13,017 bases of DNA from the NCBI RefSeq assembly GCF_910585845.1, contig NZ_CAJUHF010000069.1, forward strand, positions 1 to 13,017, read 5' to 3'. Origin of the DNA: an uncultured Bacteroides sp. (GTDB taxonomy: Bacteria > Bacteroidota > Bacteroidia > Bacteroidales > Bacteroidaceae). Below, in pieces: positions 5,460 through 13,017 of this stretch. The position numbers were made by a program, and so were the translations under genes. Below the pieces are notes generated by a model. The model worked only from the letters and a program-made list of their open reading frames with translations. It made no database searches and was not told the origin of the DNA. Numbering within the stretch: position 1 is the first letter of the stretch; each line of letters starts with the position of its first letter.

Positions 5460-7322
5460 ATGAAGAAATTAAACCAGTATGCACTGTTGAGTGCGATGAT
5501 GCTCACCGGTGCCGTTGGATTTACGGCATGTTCATCCGATAATGATCCTGCTGGCGATGTGAACATCGGCAATGGAGAGGTCGTAAAGACCCAGTTTGCT
5601 ATTAATATTCCTTATGCGGGCAAGGGAAATACTCGTATGAGTGATGATATTGTGCAAGGACAAGATTTTGTTGTATTCCGCGGAATGCAGAATATTCGTT
5701 TGATGCCTTTTAACGTGGGCGGTACAGATGTCATAGGTGTACCCGAAAGCAATAATGAGAATCGTTTAGTTAATGGAAGAACAATTATCTTGGCCAATAT
5801 AGAAACAGGTGAACTTCAATCTGATGCAAACTACAAAGTATATAGTGACGTAGGTATACCTTTGGGCACAGATGCGTTCTTGTTCTATGGTGAAGCGTTG
5901 CCCACAATTCCTGTAACTCCTGTTGTAAACGGTCAACTGAACACTACCCCGAATTTCAGTGATAAGATAGAAGAGAATTTGAAGTTAAATGCGATTGAGT
6001 TCAGTTTACAACCGATTGTTGAAGATGGCAATAATAGTGAAATTGATAATGCGCAAAAAGCACTTGCAGGGATGTTGACTGCAATTGCTAATGTTTCTAC
6101 CGAAGAAGAGACGACTAAAATAAAATGGGAGGATGCAGAAAATGGTAATTTGAAGAATCTGTATATTCGATTTACAGCTTTGAAGGCCGGTTCTGCCAAT
6201 AGTATTCGGTTGACTGTACAGGATTTGTACAATCAAGTGAATGAGCTTACTTTTGAGGATAGTAGCAATGATGGAAAAATCAAATCAGCTCTTATAAAAA
6301 AGATTAAAGAATACTTTAAGCCAAGCAGTGAAACGGATTCTCCTGTTACTTTAACCTATAATGAAGACAATTCTTCTGTTATTACTTATAAGGAATATCC
6401 TACAGACAAAGGACTACCTTGCGGCTCTGTTCGAGTTCAGTGGGGGGCCAAAAGCGACAATGATTACGAATTTAGCTACGCAAGTACTGTAGCTGATCAA
6501 GCTGAGGATAACGATAATTCTCTTAACGTAGCTGGTCTGAATGCTTATACTTATCCGTCTTCCCTTTTCTATATGGCCAATACTTCTATTAAAACATCTA
6601 ATACAACGCTGGCCGGACAATATCCTAGTAAAAACTGGGGTACTGTAAATGATAATACTGAAAGTAATACTATTCTTGGGCTATATGCTAATGGCAACAA
6701 AATAACAAACACCACACAATCTGTCGCATTAGTAAATCCAATCAACTATGCAGTCGGCCGCTTTGATGTAAAAGCTAAGTTTGCAAGTGCAACGGTGAAG
6801 GATGCACAGAATGATAATATAACTATTGGTGACGGTTTCCCATTTACAGGTGTACTGATTGGTGGACAAAAAAATGTTGATTGGAACTTCTCACCTAAAA
6901 AAGGTAGTGACGAATTTACCATCTTTGATAAGGCTATTGCAGAAAGCACAAAGATTGGAACTGCCGACAATAATACAATACTAAATAAAACTCTTGTGTT
7001 GGCATCTGGTAATGAAGTGGTATATTTTGCTCTTGAATTAACGAACAATAGCGATAAGCAATTTGAAGGTGTAGATGGTATTGTTCATGCAGGTGCCACA
7101 TTCTATTTGATAGGCAAGTTGGAGCCTGACACGGAAGTTGGAGAAAACAAGCATACTTCTGTCTTCGAGAAAGACCACTTCACTACTGCTACTGTAACCA
7201 TCAGCAGTTTGAAGAACGCTTACAACTGCGTCCCCGACCTTCGTACTCCGAAGCTCGAATTAGGTCTGAGTGTTGATCTTGAATGGCAAGAAGGTCTAAG
7301 TCAAGATGTGACCATCGACTAA
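5460..7322 (+). CDS. Major fimbrillin, Mfa1-like type V pilin
   Basis: A 620-aa structural pilin precursor. It starts MKKLNQY with a lipoprotein signal peptide and lipobox FTAC, so Cys24 should be lipidated. GNTR|MSDD follows; Arg59 matches the arginine processing site of type V pilins, where a surface protease removes the lipidated N-terminal strand so that subunits polymerise by strand exchange. The C-terminus (about 576-620: VTISSLKNAYN, VPDLRTPKLELGLSVDLEWQEG) matches the fimbrillin C-terminal region of major subunits. The middle is poorly conserved, as expected for an exposed shaft. Base composition differs sharply from neighbours: 18 of 60 bases are G/C at 6241-6300 against 39 of 60 at 4021-4080, with AT-ending codons throughout. 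This suggests acquisition or allelic exchange of this gene. It lies between the DUF3868 gene and the FimB/Mfa2 gene and has a possible promoter of its own. It could instead be an accessory shaft subunit, but its size and C-terminus favour the major pilin. Confidence 0.88.
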   Translation: MKKLNQYALLSAMMLTGAVGFTACSSDNDPAGDVNIGNGEVVKTQFAINIPYAGKGNTRMSDDIVQGQDFVVFRGMQNIRLMPFNVGGTDVIGVPESNNENRLVNGRTIILANIETGELQSDANYKVYSDVGIPLGTDAFLFYGEALPTIPVTPVVNGQLNTTPNFSDKIEENLKLNAIEFSLQPIVEDGNNSEIDNAQKALAGMLTAIANVSTEEETTKIKWEDAENGNLKNLYIRFTALKAGSANSIRLTVQDLYNQVNELTFEDSSNDGKIKSALIKKIKEYFKPSSETDSPVTLTYNEDNSSVITYKEYPTDKGLPCGSVRVQWGAKSDNDYEFSYASTVADQAEDNDNSLNVAGLNAYTYPSSLFYMANTSIKTSNTTLAGQYPSKNWGTVNDNTESNTILGLYANGNKITNTTQSVALVNPINYAVGRFDVKAKFASATVKDAQNDNITIGDGFPFTGVLIGGQKNVDWNFSPKKGSDEFTIFDKAIAESTKIGTADNNTILNKTLVLASGNEVVYFALELTNNSDKQFEGVDGIVHAGATFYLIGKLEPDTEVGENKHTSVFEKDHFTTATVTISSLKNAYNCVPDLRTPKLELGLSVDLEWQEGLSQDVTID

Positions 7323-7429
7323 TCGAAGAGCATTCTTCTACGATGGCAGTGCATCAGAATAGAATTTCACCAAAGATTACTCAGATTAACCCGTGGTGAA
7401 CACACCGTCATCAGTAACCACACATAGGG

Positions 7430-7453
7430 CGGTAGCCTTTGATCGGGCTACCG
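7430..7453 (+). promoter_or_regulatory. Stable hairpin between fimbrillin and anchor genes (attenuator or mRNA end)
   Basis: CGGTAGCC (7430-7437) and GGCTACCG (7446-7453) pair perfectly around an 8-base loop; two G-T pairs can extend the stem. No T-run follows, so a full terminator is unlikely. Between an abundant pilin and low-copy subunits such a stem could slow polymerase or protect the 3' end of a processed fimbrillin mRNA. This role is inferred. Confidence 0.5.
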
Positions 7454-7480
7454 TTCACACAAGAAATTTAAAGTATCTAC

Positions 7481-8569
7481 ATGAAGAGAACATATCGAAC
7501 GATACAAACTGCATTGCGGACAGCATACCGAATGATACCGCTGCTTGCCGCCGCCCTGATGACCTCGTGCATCGACGAAGACCTGTCGGGATGCGGAGCG
7601 GATCATGGCATCAACTATACCCTGCGCCTACAAGCCAGCCTGCACACCAGTATCACTACCGAGCTAAACCTTGCTCATGAGCAGGACGTAGCCCGACGGT
7701 TGGAAGAGGCATTGAGCAACATCTTCACCGACCGTGCCGCCGATATCAACCTCTCGTTCTACGCTGAACAGCAGTTGGCTCACCAAGAAGCACACTTCCC
7801 AAACGCCTCCGAATCTTCCTTCACCATCTACCTGCCCGTGGCCAACTACCGCCATCTCGCTGTAGCCAACACCACCTTTGAGCCGTTAGTCAGCATGGAA
7901 GGACGCGACAATGAGGCTACGCTTAAGTTAATGCAGCAAGCTGCCGACACCATCGACAGCCACAACATCGGCATCTTCACCGCACGCAAACGGATAAAGA
8001 TGGAAGACCGCAGCCAGACATTCGACGTCACCCTCTACATGCAGAACTGTTCCGCCGCGCTCGTCCTCGACCACAACGGACATGCTCCCGAAGAACTCTT
8101 TGCTTACGTCAAAGGCCTCGCCTGCGAATTCAACATCAACGACAGCACCTATAACCACCAACGCAGCTGCGTAACACGTACCCGCCGCTTCGACGAAGGC
8201 AATTATACAACATGTTATACCACCGGATTCCCAAGCGTGTCCTCATTAACGAGGTTCCTCGTTAATGAGGAAGGGGAAAATGGAAAGGGGAAAATGGAAA
8301 ATGAAGAACGGAAAGGAGAAAATCTTTTATTGACAAGGGGAGAAGGAGACGAGAAGCCAGGGCTTTGGCAGATGAACGTCTACGTGAAAGAGGACGGCAA
8401 GTACACCGAAAGCATCCTGCATGTACACGAACCCCTCAAGGCGGGTACGCTCAAAATTATCAAAGCCCGCATAGGCGACAACGGACAAATCGTGACCGAT
8501 GCACCGGAAGTAGGTGTAAGCGTAGTGCTCGACTGGAAACCGGGCGGTGATCATAACGTAGAAATATAA
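7481..8569 (+). CDS. FimB/Mfa2-family fimbrial anchor lipoprotein
   Basis: A 362-aa lipoprotein of the FimB/Mfa2 family, which anchors type V pili in the outer membrane and ends their growth. The signal peptide finishes in ALMTSC (Cys30), followed by IDEDLSGCG, the family's usual start. No Thr-Arg processing site follows soon after the Cys, as expected of a subunit that keeps its lipid. Typical internal strands are present (FTIYLPVANYRHLAVAN; the C-terminal segment around VHEPLKAG; and GVSVVLDWKPGG near the end). Residues about 254-281 (SSLTRFLVNEEGENGKGK...) are encoded by a palindrome plus purine-rich repeats (8240-8322). They read as a low-complexity charged loop that looks inserted in frame between CYTTGFPS and GLWQMNVYVK. 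Start at 7481 is preferred; an internal Met18 would leave a short signal peptide. It is followed after 3 bases by the next gene, implying translational coupling. Confidence 0.88.
   Translation: MKRTYRTIQTALRTAYRMIPLLAAALMTSCIDEDLSGCGADHGINYTLRLQASLHTSITTELNLAHEQDVARRLEEALSNIFTDRAADINLSFYAEQQLAHQEAHFPNASESSFTIYLPVANYRHLAVANTTFEPLVSMEGRDNEATLKLMQQAADTIDSHNIGIFTARKRIKMEDRSQTFDVTLYMQNCSAALVLDHNGHAPEELFAYVKGLACEFNINDSTYNHQRSCVTRTRRFDEGNYTTCYTTGFPSVSSLTRFLVNEEGENGKGKMENEERKGENLLLTRGEGDEKPGLWQMNVYVKEDGKYTESILHVHEPLKAGTLKIIKARIGDNGQIVTDAPEVGVSVVLDWKPGGDHNVEI
8240..8322. repeat. Perfect 15-bp-arm palindrome plus purine-rich tandem repeat inside the anchor gene
   Basis: CCTCATTAACGAGG (8241-8254) and CCTCGTTAATGAGG (8257-8270) are perfect inverted copies around TT; bases 8240 (T) and 8271 (A) add a pair, giving 15-bp arms. 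Each arm is itself nearly palindromic around TTAA. Directly after, GGGGAAAATGGAAA occurs twice in tandem (8273-8286, 8287-8300), followed by degenerate purine sequence to about 8322. The block keeps the reading frame. It resembles a small mobile or REP-like repeat that has entered a coding sequence; the identity of such an element is not established here. Confidence 0.7.
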
Positions 8570-8572
8570 CCG

Positions 8573-9718
8573 ATGAAAAGAATGACGACCCAGACTATGA
8601 TGTGGAAAAAGACCTTTTACATACTACTGACGGGAACCCTCTCCCTGCTGGCCACTGCGTGCAACAGCACGCACGAACCGGAACCGATAGAGCCCGAGTA
8701 TCCCAACACCGTGCAGCTCTACATCGCCGTGCCGCAAGGAAGCGCAGACACACGCATCGGCGATCCCGGTGTCTCCACCGGTGAAGGCATAGACTGGAAC
8801 TGCATAGCTATCATGTTAGAGTATGTGAATGCAGACGGCACCATAGAAGATGGAAACCAACGCATCGTAAAGACAATTTCCCAAGAAGAATTCGATGCCC
8901 TGCCCGATGTGTACCCTACCACCGCAGATGCCACTTCCGTCACAAAGAGATTCAGCATCGGAGCCTATCCCGGCACAGTACATATTTACGGTGTCACCTA
9001 CCACAGCGATGACCCAAACAATCCCGCCAACGAGATTGAGAAACGTCAGGCAGGAAGTAGCCAAACCACTGAATCATTCAGTACCATTCCTATCTCCAAT
9101 AACTATGCCGACGAAAGCGGCGGGAAGAACCTTGCCCGCTTCCTGAGCGTAGCGACCGGCTACTATAAAAACACAGATACCGGCAGCCGCATCTTCGAAA
9201 TCAAGATGCCGGGCGGACTGCAGACCACGATCCCCACCATGCGTCTGACGCGCCTTGCCACCAAGATAGACATTCAGTGGGATGCCGCCGACGCTTATCC
9301 TACCTACAAGGATGTGAAAGTGAAAGATTTCACCTTTGTAGGCGACGGCAAAAGTACCACAGATGCAGGTAGCAGTACAGATACAGGCAGCGGACGCCTC
9401 TTTCCCGAACTGGCAGCAACGAATGCCCCCACCTTGAACGGCAGCAAGACATTCTTCAACCAGACACCCATCAGCCAACGCAACGGACGGGTTTATCACT
9501 ACGTCTTCCCCGACGGAGTATCCAAGCCCAAAGTGACGTTCCACCTATCCGGTACGAAGACAGACATCCTCCCCAACGTAGAGATTACTAATAAAGAATA
9601 CACGTTCAACTTCCAAAATATGCTCCGCCAAGCCACTTGGTATAAAATCAACACCACCATCAAGGGGCTTAACGGAACACAGACAGACATCAACATGTCG
9701 TCATTCAACGGAGATTGA
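8573..9718 (+). CDS. Accessory fimbrillin lipoprotein (type V pilus minor or tip subunit)
   Basis: A 381-aa fimbrillin-like precursor. The lipobox LLATAC places the lipidated Cys at residue 30. A Thr-Arg site, SADTR|IGDPG (Arg61), matches the processing site of polymerising type V pilins. So this protein should be trimmed and built into the fibre, unlike the anchor encoded just before it. The region of about residues 225-310 (TIPTMRLTRLATKIDIQWD...VKDFTFVG) and the final strands (YKINTTIKGLNG) resemble minor fimbrial subunits. A loop TDAGSSTDTGSG is low in complexity. It starts 3 bases after the previous stop, pointing to coupled translation; ATGs at 8582, 8597 and 8600 are alternatives that keep the lipobox. 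Whether it sits at the tip or along the shaft cannot be told from sequence. The family call is moderately strong; no specific symbol (such as fimE or mfa3) is assigned. Confidence 0.78.
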   Translation: MKRMTTQTMMWKKTFYILLTGTLSLLATACNSTHEPEPIEPEYPNTVQLYIAVPQGSADTRIGDPGVSTGEGIDWNCIAIMLEYVNADGTIEDGNQRIVKTISQEEFDALPDVYPTTADATSVTKRFSIGAYPGTVHIYGVTYHSDDPNNPANEIEKRQAGSSQTTESFSTIPISNNYADESGGKNLARFLSVATGYYKNTDTGSRIFEIKMPGGLQTTIPTMRLTRLATKIDIQWDAADAYPTYKDVKVKDFTFVGDGKSTTDAGSSTDTGSGRLFPELAATNAPTLNGSKTFFNQTPISQRNGRVYHYVFPDGVSKPKVTFHLSGTKTDILPNVEITNKEYTFNFQNMLRQATWYKINTTIKGLNGTQTDINMSSFNGD

Positions 9719-9775
9719 ACCGAGCCCCCACAGCAATCGAATAATGACAAAGAGATGTTGACCATTTGTCAGACC

Positions 9776-9864
9776 GATATAGATATAATTGAAGGAATCA
9801 ATACTTTCAATGTAGACATAGATATAGATAATGTAGACAGAAACATAGATATAGATGTAGATTT
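9776..9864 (+). repeat. Low-complexity GATATA-type repeats in the leader of the beta-helix gene
   Basis: The 146-base gap after the accessory fimbrillin ends in degenerate repeats. GATATAGATATA lies at 9776-9787, and the 14-mer ACATAGATATAGAT occurs at 9816-9829 and 9843-9856, with AATGTAGACA at 9809-9818 and 9830-9839. The last copy ends 8 bases before the ATG at 9865. Such repeats can change length by slippage; an effect on translation of the next gene is inference. No hairpin terminator is seen in this gap, so read-through from the fimbrillin genes is likely. Confidence 0.6.
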
Positions 9865-12800
9865 ATGAGACAGAAATTATATATAGCCTATCTGCTGACC
9901 GCTTTCGCCTTGATGCCTCTCGCCAGCTTGGCGCAAAGTAGCAAACGCTACTACGTAACCAATCCCAAAGTAGAGACCGAAAATCTACCTGTTTCCAGTA
10001 ACGACGGTCTCTCCTGGACCACTCCTATCCCATTGACAGACGCACTCCTGAAAGCCGAAGCAGGCGATGAAATCTGGGTCAAGGGTTACCCCACTCCGGA
10101 CAGAGAATCTCCCTACGTCACTCCTTCCCAAGCAGGATTCACCCTGAAGTCCGGCGTCAAGCTCTATGGCGGTTTCAAGGGGGACGAGACGGAACTCGAC
10201 CAACGACAGACGGACGGCAAAGCTTACCGCATGAGCTACCGTACCGTACTCACCGGTGATATCAAACGCAACGACTCTCCCGATGTGCAATACATGATCT
10301 TTCCGGGAAACACCAAGCGTGACGACAACGCCATCCACGTATTGACGCTCGATCTTAACCCCGCCCCCAGCAACAACAGCAACTCCCTGCCCACCGTAGT
10401 CAACGGCATCACCATCATTCGCGGGCATGCTACCGGCACACTACCGACGGGCACCACCATCTCCGACCCCGACAAAGGAGGCGGCATCTACGTGACGTGC
10501 AGCGCCACCCCCTCCATCAGCACCCCTGCCTTCCGCATAGAGCAGTGTTTCTTTATCGGTAACTACGCCACCCAAGGAGGCGGACTCTACGTATCCCCCC
10601 ATGCCACTCATACGGAGAATATCGTAAACCGCTGCGGATTCTTCAACAATGCCGCAGGCGAACGTGTGGATGTCAATAACCAAGGTGGAGCCATCTGGTT
10701 GGCGGGAAAGGGCAAAGTGGTCAACAGCGTCGTGTTCAACAACGAGAACGGAGGCGTATGGCTGGGCGACAATGACAACCAGGTAATCAACACCACCATT
10801 ACCCGAAACACCGGACCGGCAGTGGACGGTGCGGGCAAGTATGTGTGGAACACCGTAGTATGGGGAAATACCAGCCCCTACAGCACCAACTCGAAACCCG
10901 CCTTCCATAGCTCTGCTTTGCAGAACGATGCAGATAATACAAACGGCAATATCAGTCTGGCAGACCGCAACAACGAAGAGGGTGGACCGCACTTCGCCTC
11001 CCCCTCATTGAAGATAGGGTTCGACCGCGATTTCGATGTCCTCAACGAGCTTTATCCCGTATGGACATGGGACCCGACAGAAACCACCCGCTTAGTGGAC
11101 AGCGGTAACGATAATGCCTACAACAACAATGTTTTTGGACTAACAGACCTGAGCGGACACACTCGCAAACAGGGCATCATCGACATCGGAGCCTACGAGT
11201 TCCAGCCCATCCTCCCCGAACGTATCCGCTACGTCAAGCCTCAAAGCACGGGCGACGGTTCCGGCACCAGTTGGGACAACGCTTCGGGTGACCTGCAGAA
11301 GATGATAGACTACCTGGCAGACAACAACCCGTTGGAGTTGCCGGGTGAAGTATGGGTAGCTACAGGTACCTATATCCCTTATACGGCACTCAGCCCCGAT
11401 GTACTGACCTCGGTCATGTTCCGCATGCGGGACGGCATCAGTGTGTACGGCGGCTTTGCCGGTACGGAGATTGCCAAGAGCGAAAGAAAGATGCGCGAGG
11501 GTGGCAGCGGCATGCTCTGGGACTACGCGAACGTTACCATACTGGAAGCTGCCGACTATAGCGAGGAGAGCCTCAACTATCACCAACATGCATGGACACT
11601 TTCCAGCAACTCTGTCCATGTGGTGTGGTTCGCGCCGTGGGGTGACAATGCCCCCGCCTTCATCCATAACACCACACTCGATGGTGTCACCATCCGGGGC
11701 GGACATGCCACGGGCGTAGCAGGCACAGCGACCCTCAAAACCGGTTGTGGCGCCGGTGTCTACATGGAGGGAAGCAACACCAACCTCACCCGATGTATCA
11801 TCACCGAGAACTATGCCACCGCCAACGGAGGAGGACTTTGGTTGAAGAACGGCACAGTAGAAAATTCACTGTTCTACAACAATAACGCCACCGCCAACGG
11901 AGGCGCCGTCTATATCGAGAACTACGGACTGGTGCACCGTTGCATGCTTGTCAACAACTCGGCACTCAACGGTGCTGCCGCCTATCTGGACAACACCGAC
12001 CTGAAGGATCGCGACGGCATCGACCATCCGGAATACCTGATCCTCTCCACCTGCGTCATATCCAACAACACCGGACGTGCCAACGGTGCCGTCTATTGCA
12101 ACCGGGGCGGTGTCATACTGCAGTCCACCGTAACCAATAACTACTGCCCCATGGCAACTGATGCAGCAGAAAAGAGTGCTTCACAGACTGGAGGACTTTA
12201 CCTCAACGAATATGGCATGGTTGTGAACTCCGTCATCTGGAACAACCGGATCGGCGCAAACGAATCAACCGCCGTCAACGTCCCCTTCTATGCCCTCAAC
12301 CCCTCTAATGGCAAGGTAAACTTCTATTATAACGCCATCTCCGGCGACAACAATGCCCTGTGGAACGATATCCTTCAGGTACAGACACTGAAGTTGGTGG
12401 ACAATAACGCCAGCCAAGGTGACTCCCACTCCAACAGCGTCATGGGACCGCGCTTCAGCACTATCGATGGCAGTGCCATGGACAGCGACGAAAAGCTGGC
12501 CAGTACCATCGGTGTACAAGGCACCTGGAAAACAATAAGATACAAAGACAATGCGGGAACAGTTGTAACCGATTGGAACAGAGCAATCGACTACTATTGG
12601 CAACCGATCAAAGGTTCTAACCTTTGGGCAAGCGGAATGTCGCTCGCCATGATGCCCGTTGAAGTTGTGCTGGCACCTGAAATCGACTTGGGGGGCGGAC
12701 TATTCGCACAGAAACCTGCCGTAGGCGCATTCCATGTAGACAAGGCACCTATCGTACCCCAATTAGAGGAAGGCAACACCCTGGCGCTCTACATCAACTT

Positions 12801-12987
12801 CACCTGCAATAACCCCGACCACGACGGACACTCGTGGGAGACGGCATACCGTTCGCTCAACGATGCCATCCTCTACTTCTCTAATCTTAGCAACAATTCT
12901 TCTATAACCGTATATAGAGGTAATGCAACGGAAACGGAATCTTACACAGTAACTAATAACACCAACCTGTTGGTTGAATTAAATTAG
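9865..12987 (+). CDS. Secreted modular right-handed beta-helix protein, candidate fimbrial-locus adhesin
   Basis: A 1040-aa protein with a cleavable signal peptide (cleavage after SLA, residue 23) and no lipobox. Two long modules are visible. Module 1 spans about 28-452 and module 2 about 453-972. Each runs: a start strand (RYYVTN; RIRYVKP), SW-containing helix, EIWVKG or EVWVATGTY, a YGGF-G-E motif, a GHATG motif, then rungs with Asn and Gly repeats (CFFIGNYATQGGGLYV; CIITENYATANGGGLWL). Module 1 closes with IDIGAYEF, the motif of choice-of-anchor Q type beta-helix proteins; module 2 closes with VGAFHVD. A third module begins at about 973 (LALYINFTC...GHSWETAYRSLNDAI) but stops after 68 residues. 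Surface display and binding to glycan or protein are inferred from the fold and the fimbrial neighbourhood; no catalytic residues were recognised. ATG 9865 is the first in frame, since TAA at 9829-9831 closes the frame upstream. The stop at 12985-12987 is followed by a possible hairpin. C-terminal truncation is possible. Confidence 0.85.
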   Translation: MRQKLYIAYLLTAFALMPLASLAQSSKRYYVTNPKVETENLPVSSNDGLSWTTPIPLTDALLKAEAGDEIWVKGYPTPDRESPYVTPSQAGFTLKSGVKLYGGFKGDETELDQRQTDGKAYRMSYRTVLTGDIKRNDSPDVQYMIFPGNTKRDDNAIHVLTLDLNPAPSNNSNSLPTVVNGITIIRGHATGTLPTGTTISDPDKGGGIYVTCSATPSISTPAFRIEQCFFIGNYATQGGGLYVSPHATHTENIVNRCGFFNNAAGERVDVNNQGGAIWLAGKGKVVNSVVFNNENGGVWLGDNDNQVINTTITRNTGPAVDGAGKYVWNTVVWGNTSPYSTNSKPAFHSSALQNDADNTNGNISLADRNNEEGGPHFASPSLKIGFDRDFDVLNELYPVWTWDPTETTRLVDSGNDNAYNNNVFGLTDLSGHTRKQGIIDIGAYEFQPILPERIRYVKPQSTGDGSGTSWDNASGDLQKMIDYLADNNPLELPGEVWVATGTYIPYTALSPDVLTSVMFRMRDGISVYGGFAGTEIAKSERKMREGGSGMLWDYANVTILEAADYSEESLNYHQHAWTLSSNSVHVVWFAPWGDNAPAFIHNTTLDGVTIRGGHATGVAGTATLKTGCGAGVYMEGSNTNLTRCIITENYATANGGGLWLKNGTVENSLFYNNNATANGGAVYIENYGLVHRCMLVNNSALNGAAAYLDNTDLKDRDGIDHPEYLILSTCVISNNTGRANGAVYCNRGGVILQSTVTNNYCPMATDAAEKSASQTGGLYLNEYGMVVNSVIWNNRIGANESTAVNVPFYALNPSNGKVNFYYNAISGDNNALWNDILQVQTLKLVDNNASQGDSHSNSVMGPRFSTIDGSAMDSDEKLASTIGVQGTWKTIRYKDNAGTVVTDWNRAIDYYWQPIKGSNLWASGMSLAMMPVEVVLAPEIDLGGGLFAQKPAVGAFHVDKAPIVPQLEEGNTLALYINFTCNNPDHDGHSWETAYRSLNDAILYFSNLSNNSSITVYRGNATETESYTVTNNTNLLVELN

Positions 12988-12999
12988 TGAATATTTTAT

Positions 13000-13015
13000 C
13001 TGTCCAATCGGACGG
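13000..13015 (+). terminator. Possible terminator stem cut by the window edge
   Basis: CTGTCC (13000-13005) and GGACGG (13010-13015) pair around AATC with one G-T pair, 12 bases after the stop codon. A T-run, if present, would lie beyond the window, so the call is tentative. Confidence 0.3.
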
Positions 13016-13017
13016 TG

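Noticed and set aside
9765..9791. Promoter for the beta-helix gene (TTTG at 9765-9768, TATAATTG at 9784-9791)
   Set aside because: The spacing is 15 bases where about 19 is expected, and the -7 box has a mismatch in its TTTG part.
10441..10992. Minus-strand open frame opposite the beta-helix gene
   Set aside because: It is a Gly/Val/Ala-rich shadow of a repetitive gene with no start signals or domains.

Overview
The window looks like chromosomal DNA of a gut Bacteroidia species, most likely Bacteroides or a close relative. Three things point there. Start codons are preceded by A-rich leaders and not Shine-Dalgarno motifs. Several candidate promoters carry the Bacteroides -7 box (TAnnTTTG). 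The protein families (GH35 beta-galactosidase of Bacteroides type, DUF3575, DUF3868, fimbrillins, FimB/Mfa2) are typical of that class. All six convincing genes lie on the + strand, and no tRNA, rRNA, transposase or CRISPR array was seen.

Left part (1-2624): a self-contained gene for a secreted GH35 beta-galactosidase. It has its own promoter-like -7 box and ends in two successive hairpins, the second a good intrinsic terminator. Next comes a gene-free AT-rich stretch of about 630 bases (2524-3155). It holds a dyad (2691-2723), an exact 22-bp-period tandem array of a palindromic core (2854-2952) and a good Bacteroides-type promoter (3103-3133).

Right part (3156-12987): a fimbrial (type V pilus, FimA/Mfa-like) locus. 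The order is a DUF3575 outer-membrane protein; a DUF3868 protein with an OmpA-like domain and a TPR tail; an AT-rich major fimbrillin with a lipobox and an Arg processing site; a FimB/Mfa2-type anchor lipoprotein; an accessory fimbrillin with a lipobox and Arg site; and a large secreted right-handed beta-helix protein. By family knowledge, pilins of this class travel as lipoproteins, are trimmed after an Arg on the cell surface, and polymerise by strand exchange. The Mfa2/FimB protein keeps its lipid and anchors the fibre. The DUF3575 and DUF3868 proteins commonly accompany such loci and probably serve at the outer membrane. The beta-helix protein is a candidate surface adhesin.

Most notable oddities: the 22-bp tandem palindrome array ahead of the operon; a long perfect palindrome plus a purine-rich tandem repeat apparently inserted in frame in the anchor gene; a sharp drop in GC over the major fimbrillin gene; a hairpin between the major pilin and the minor subunits that could set their ratio; and a beta-helix protein built of duplicated modules whose third module stops early in an AT-rich tail.
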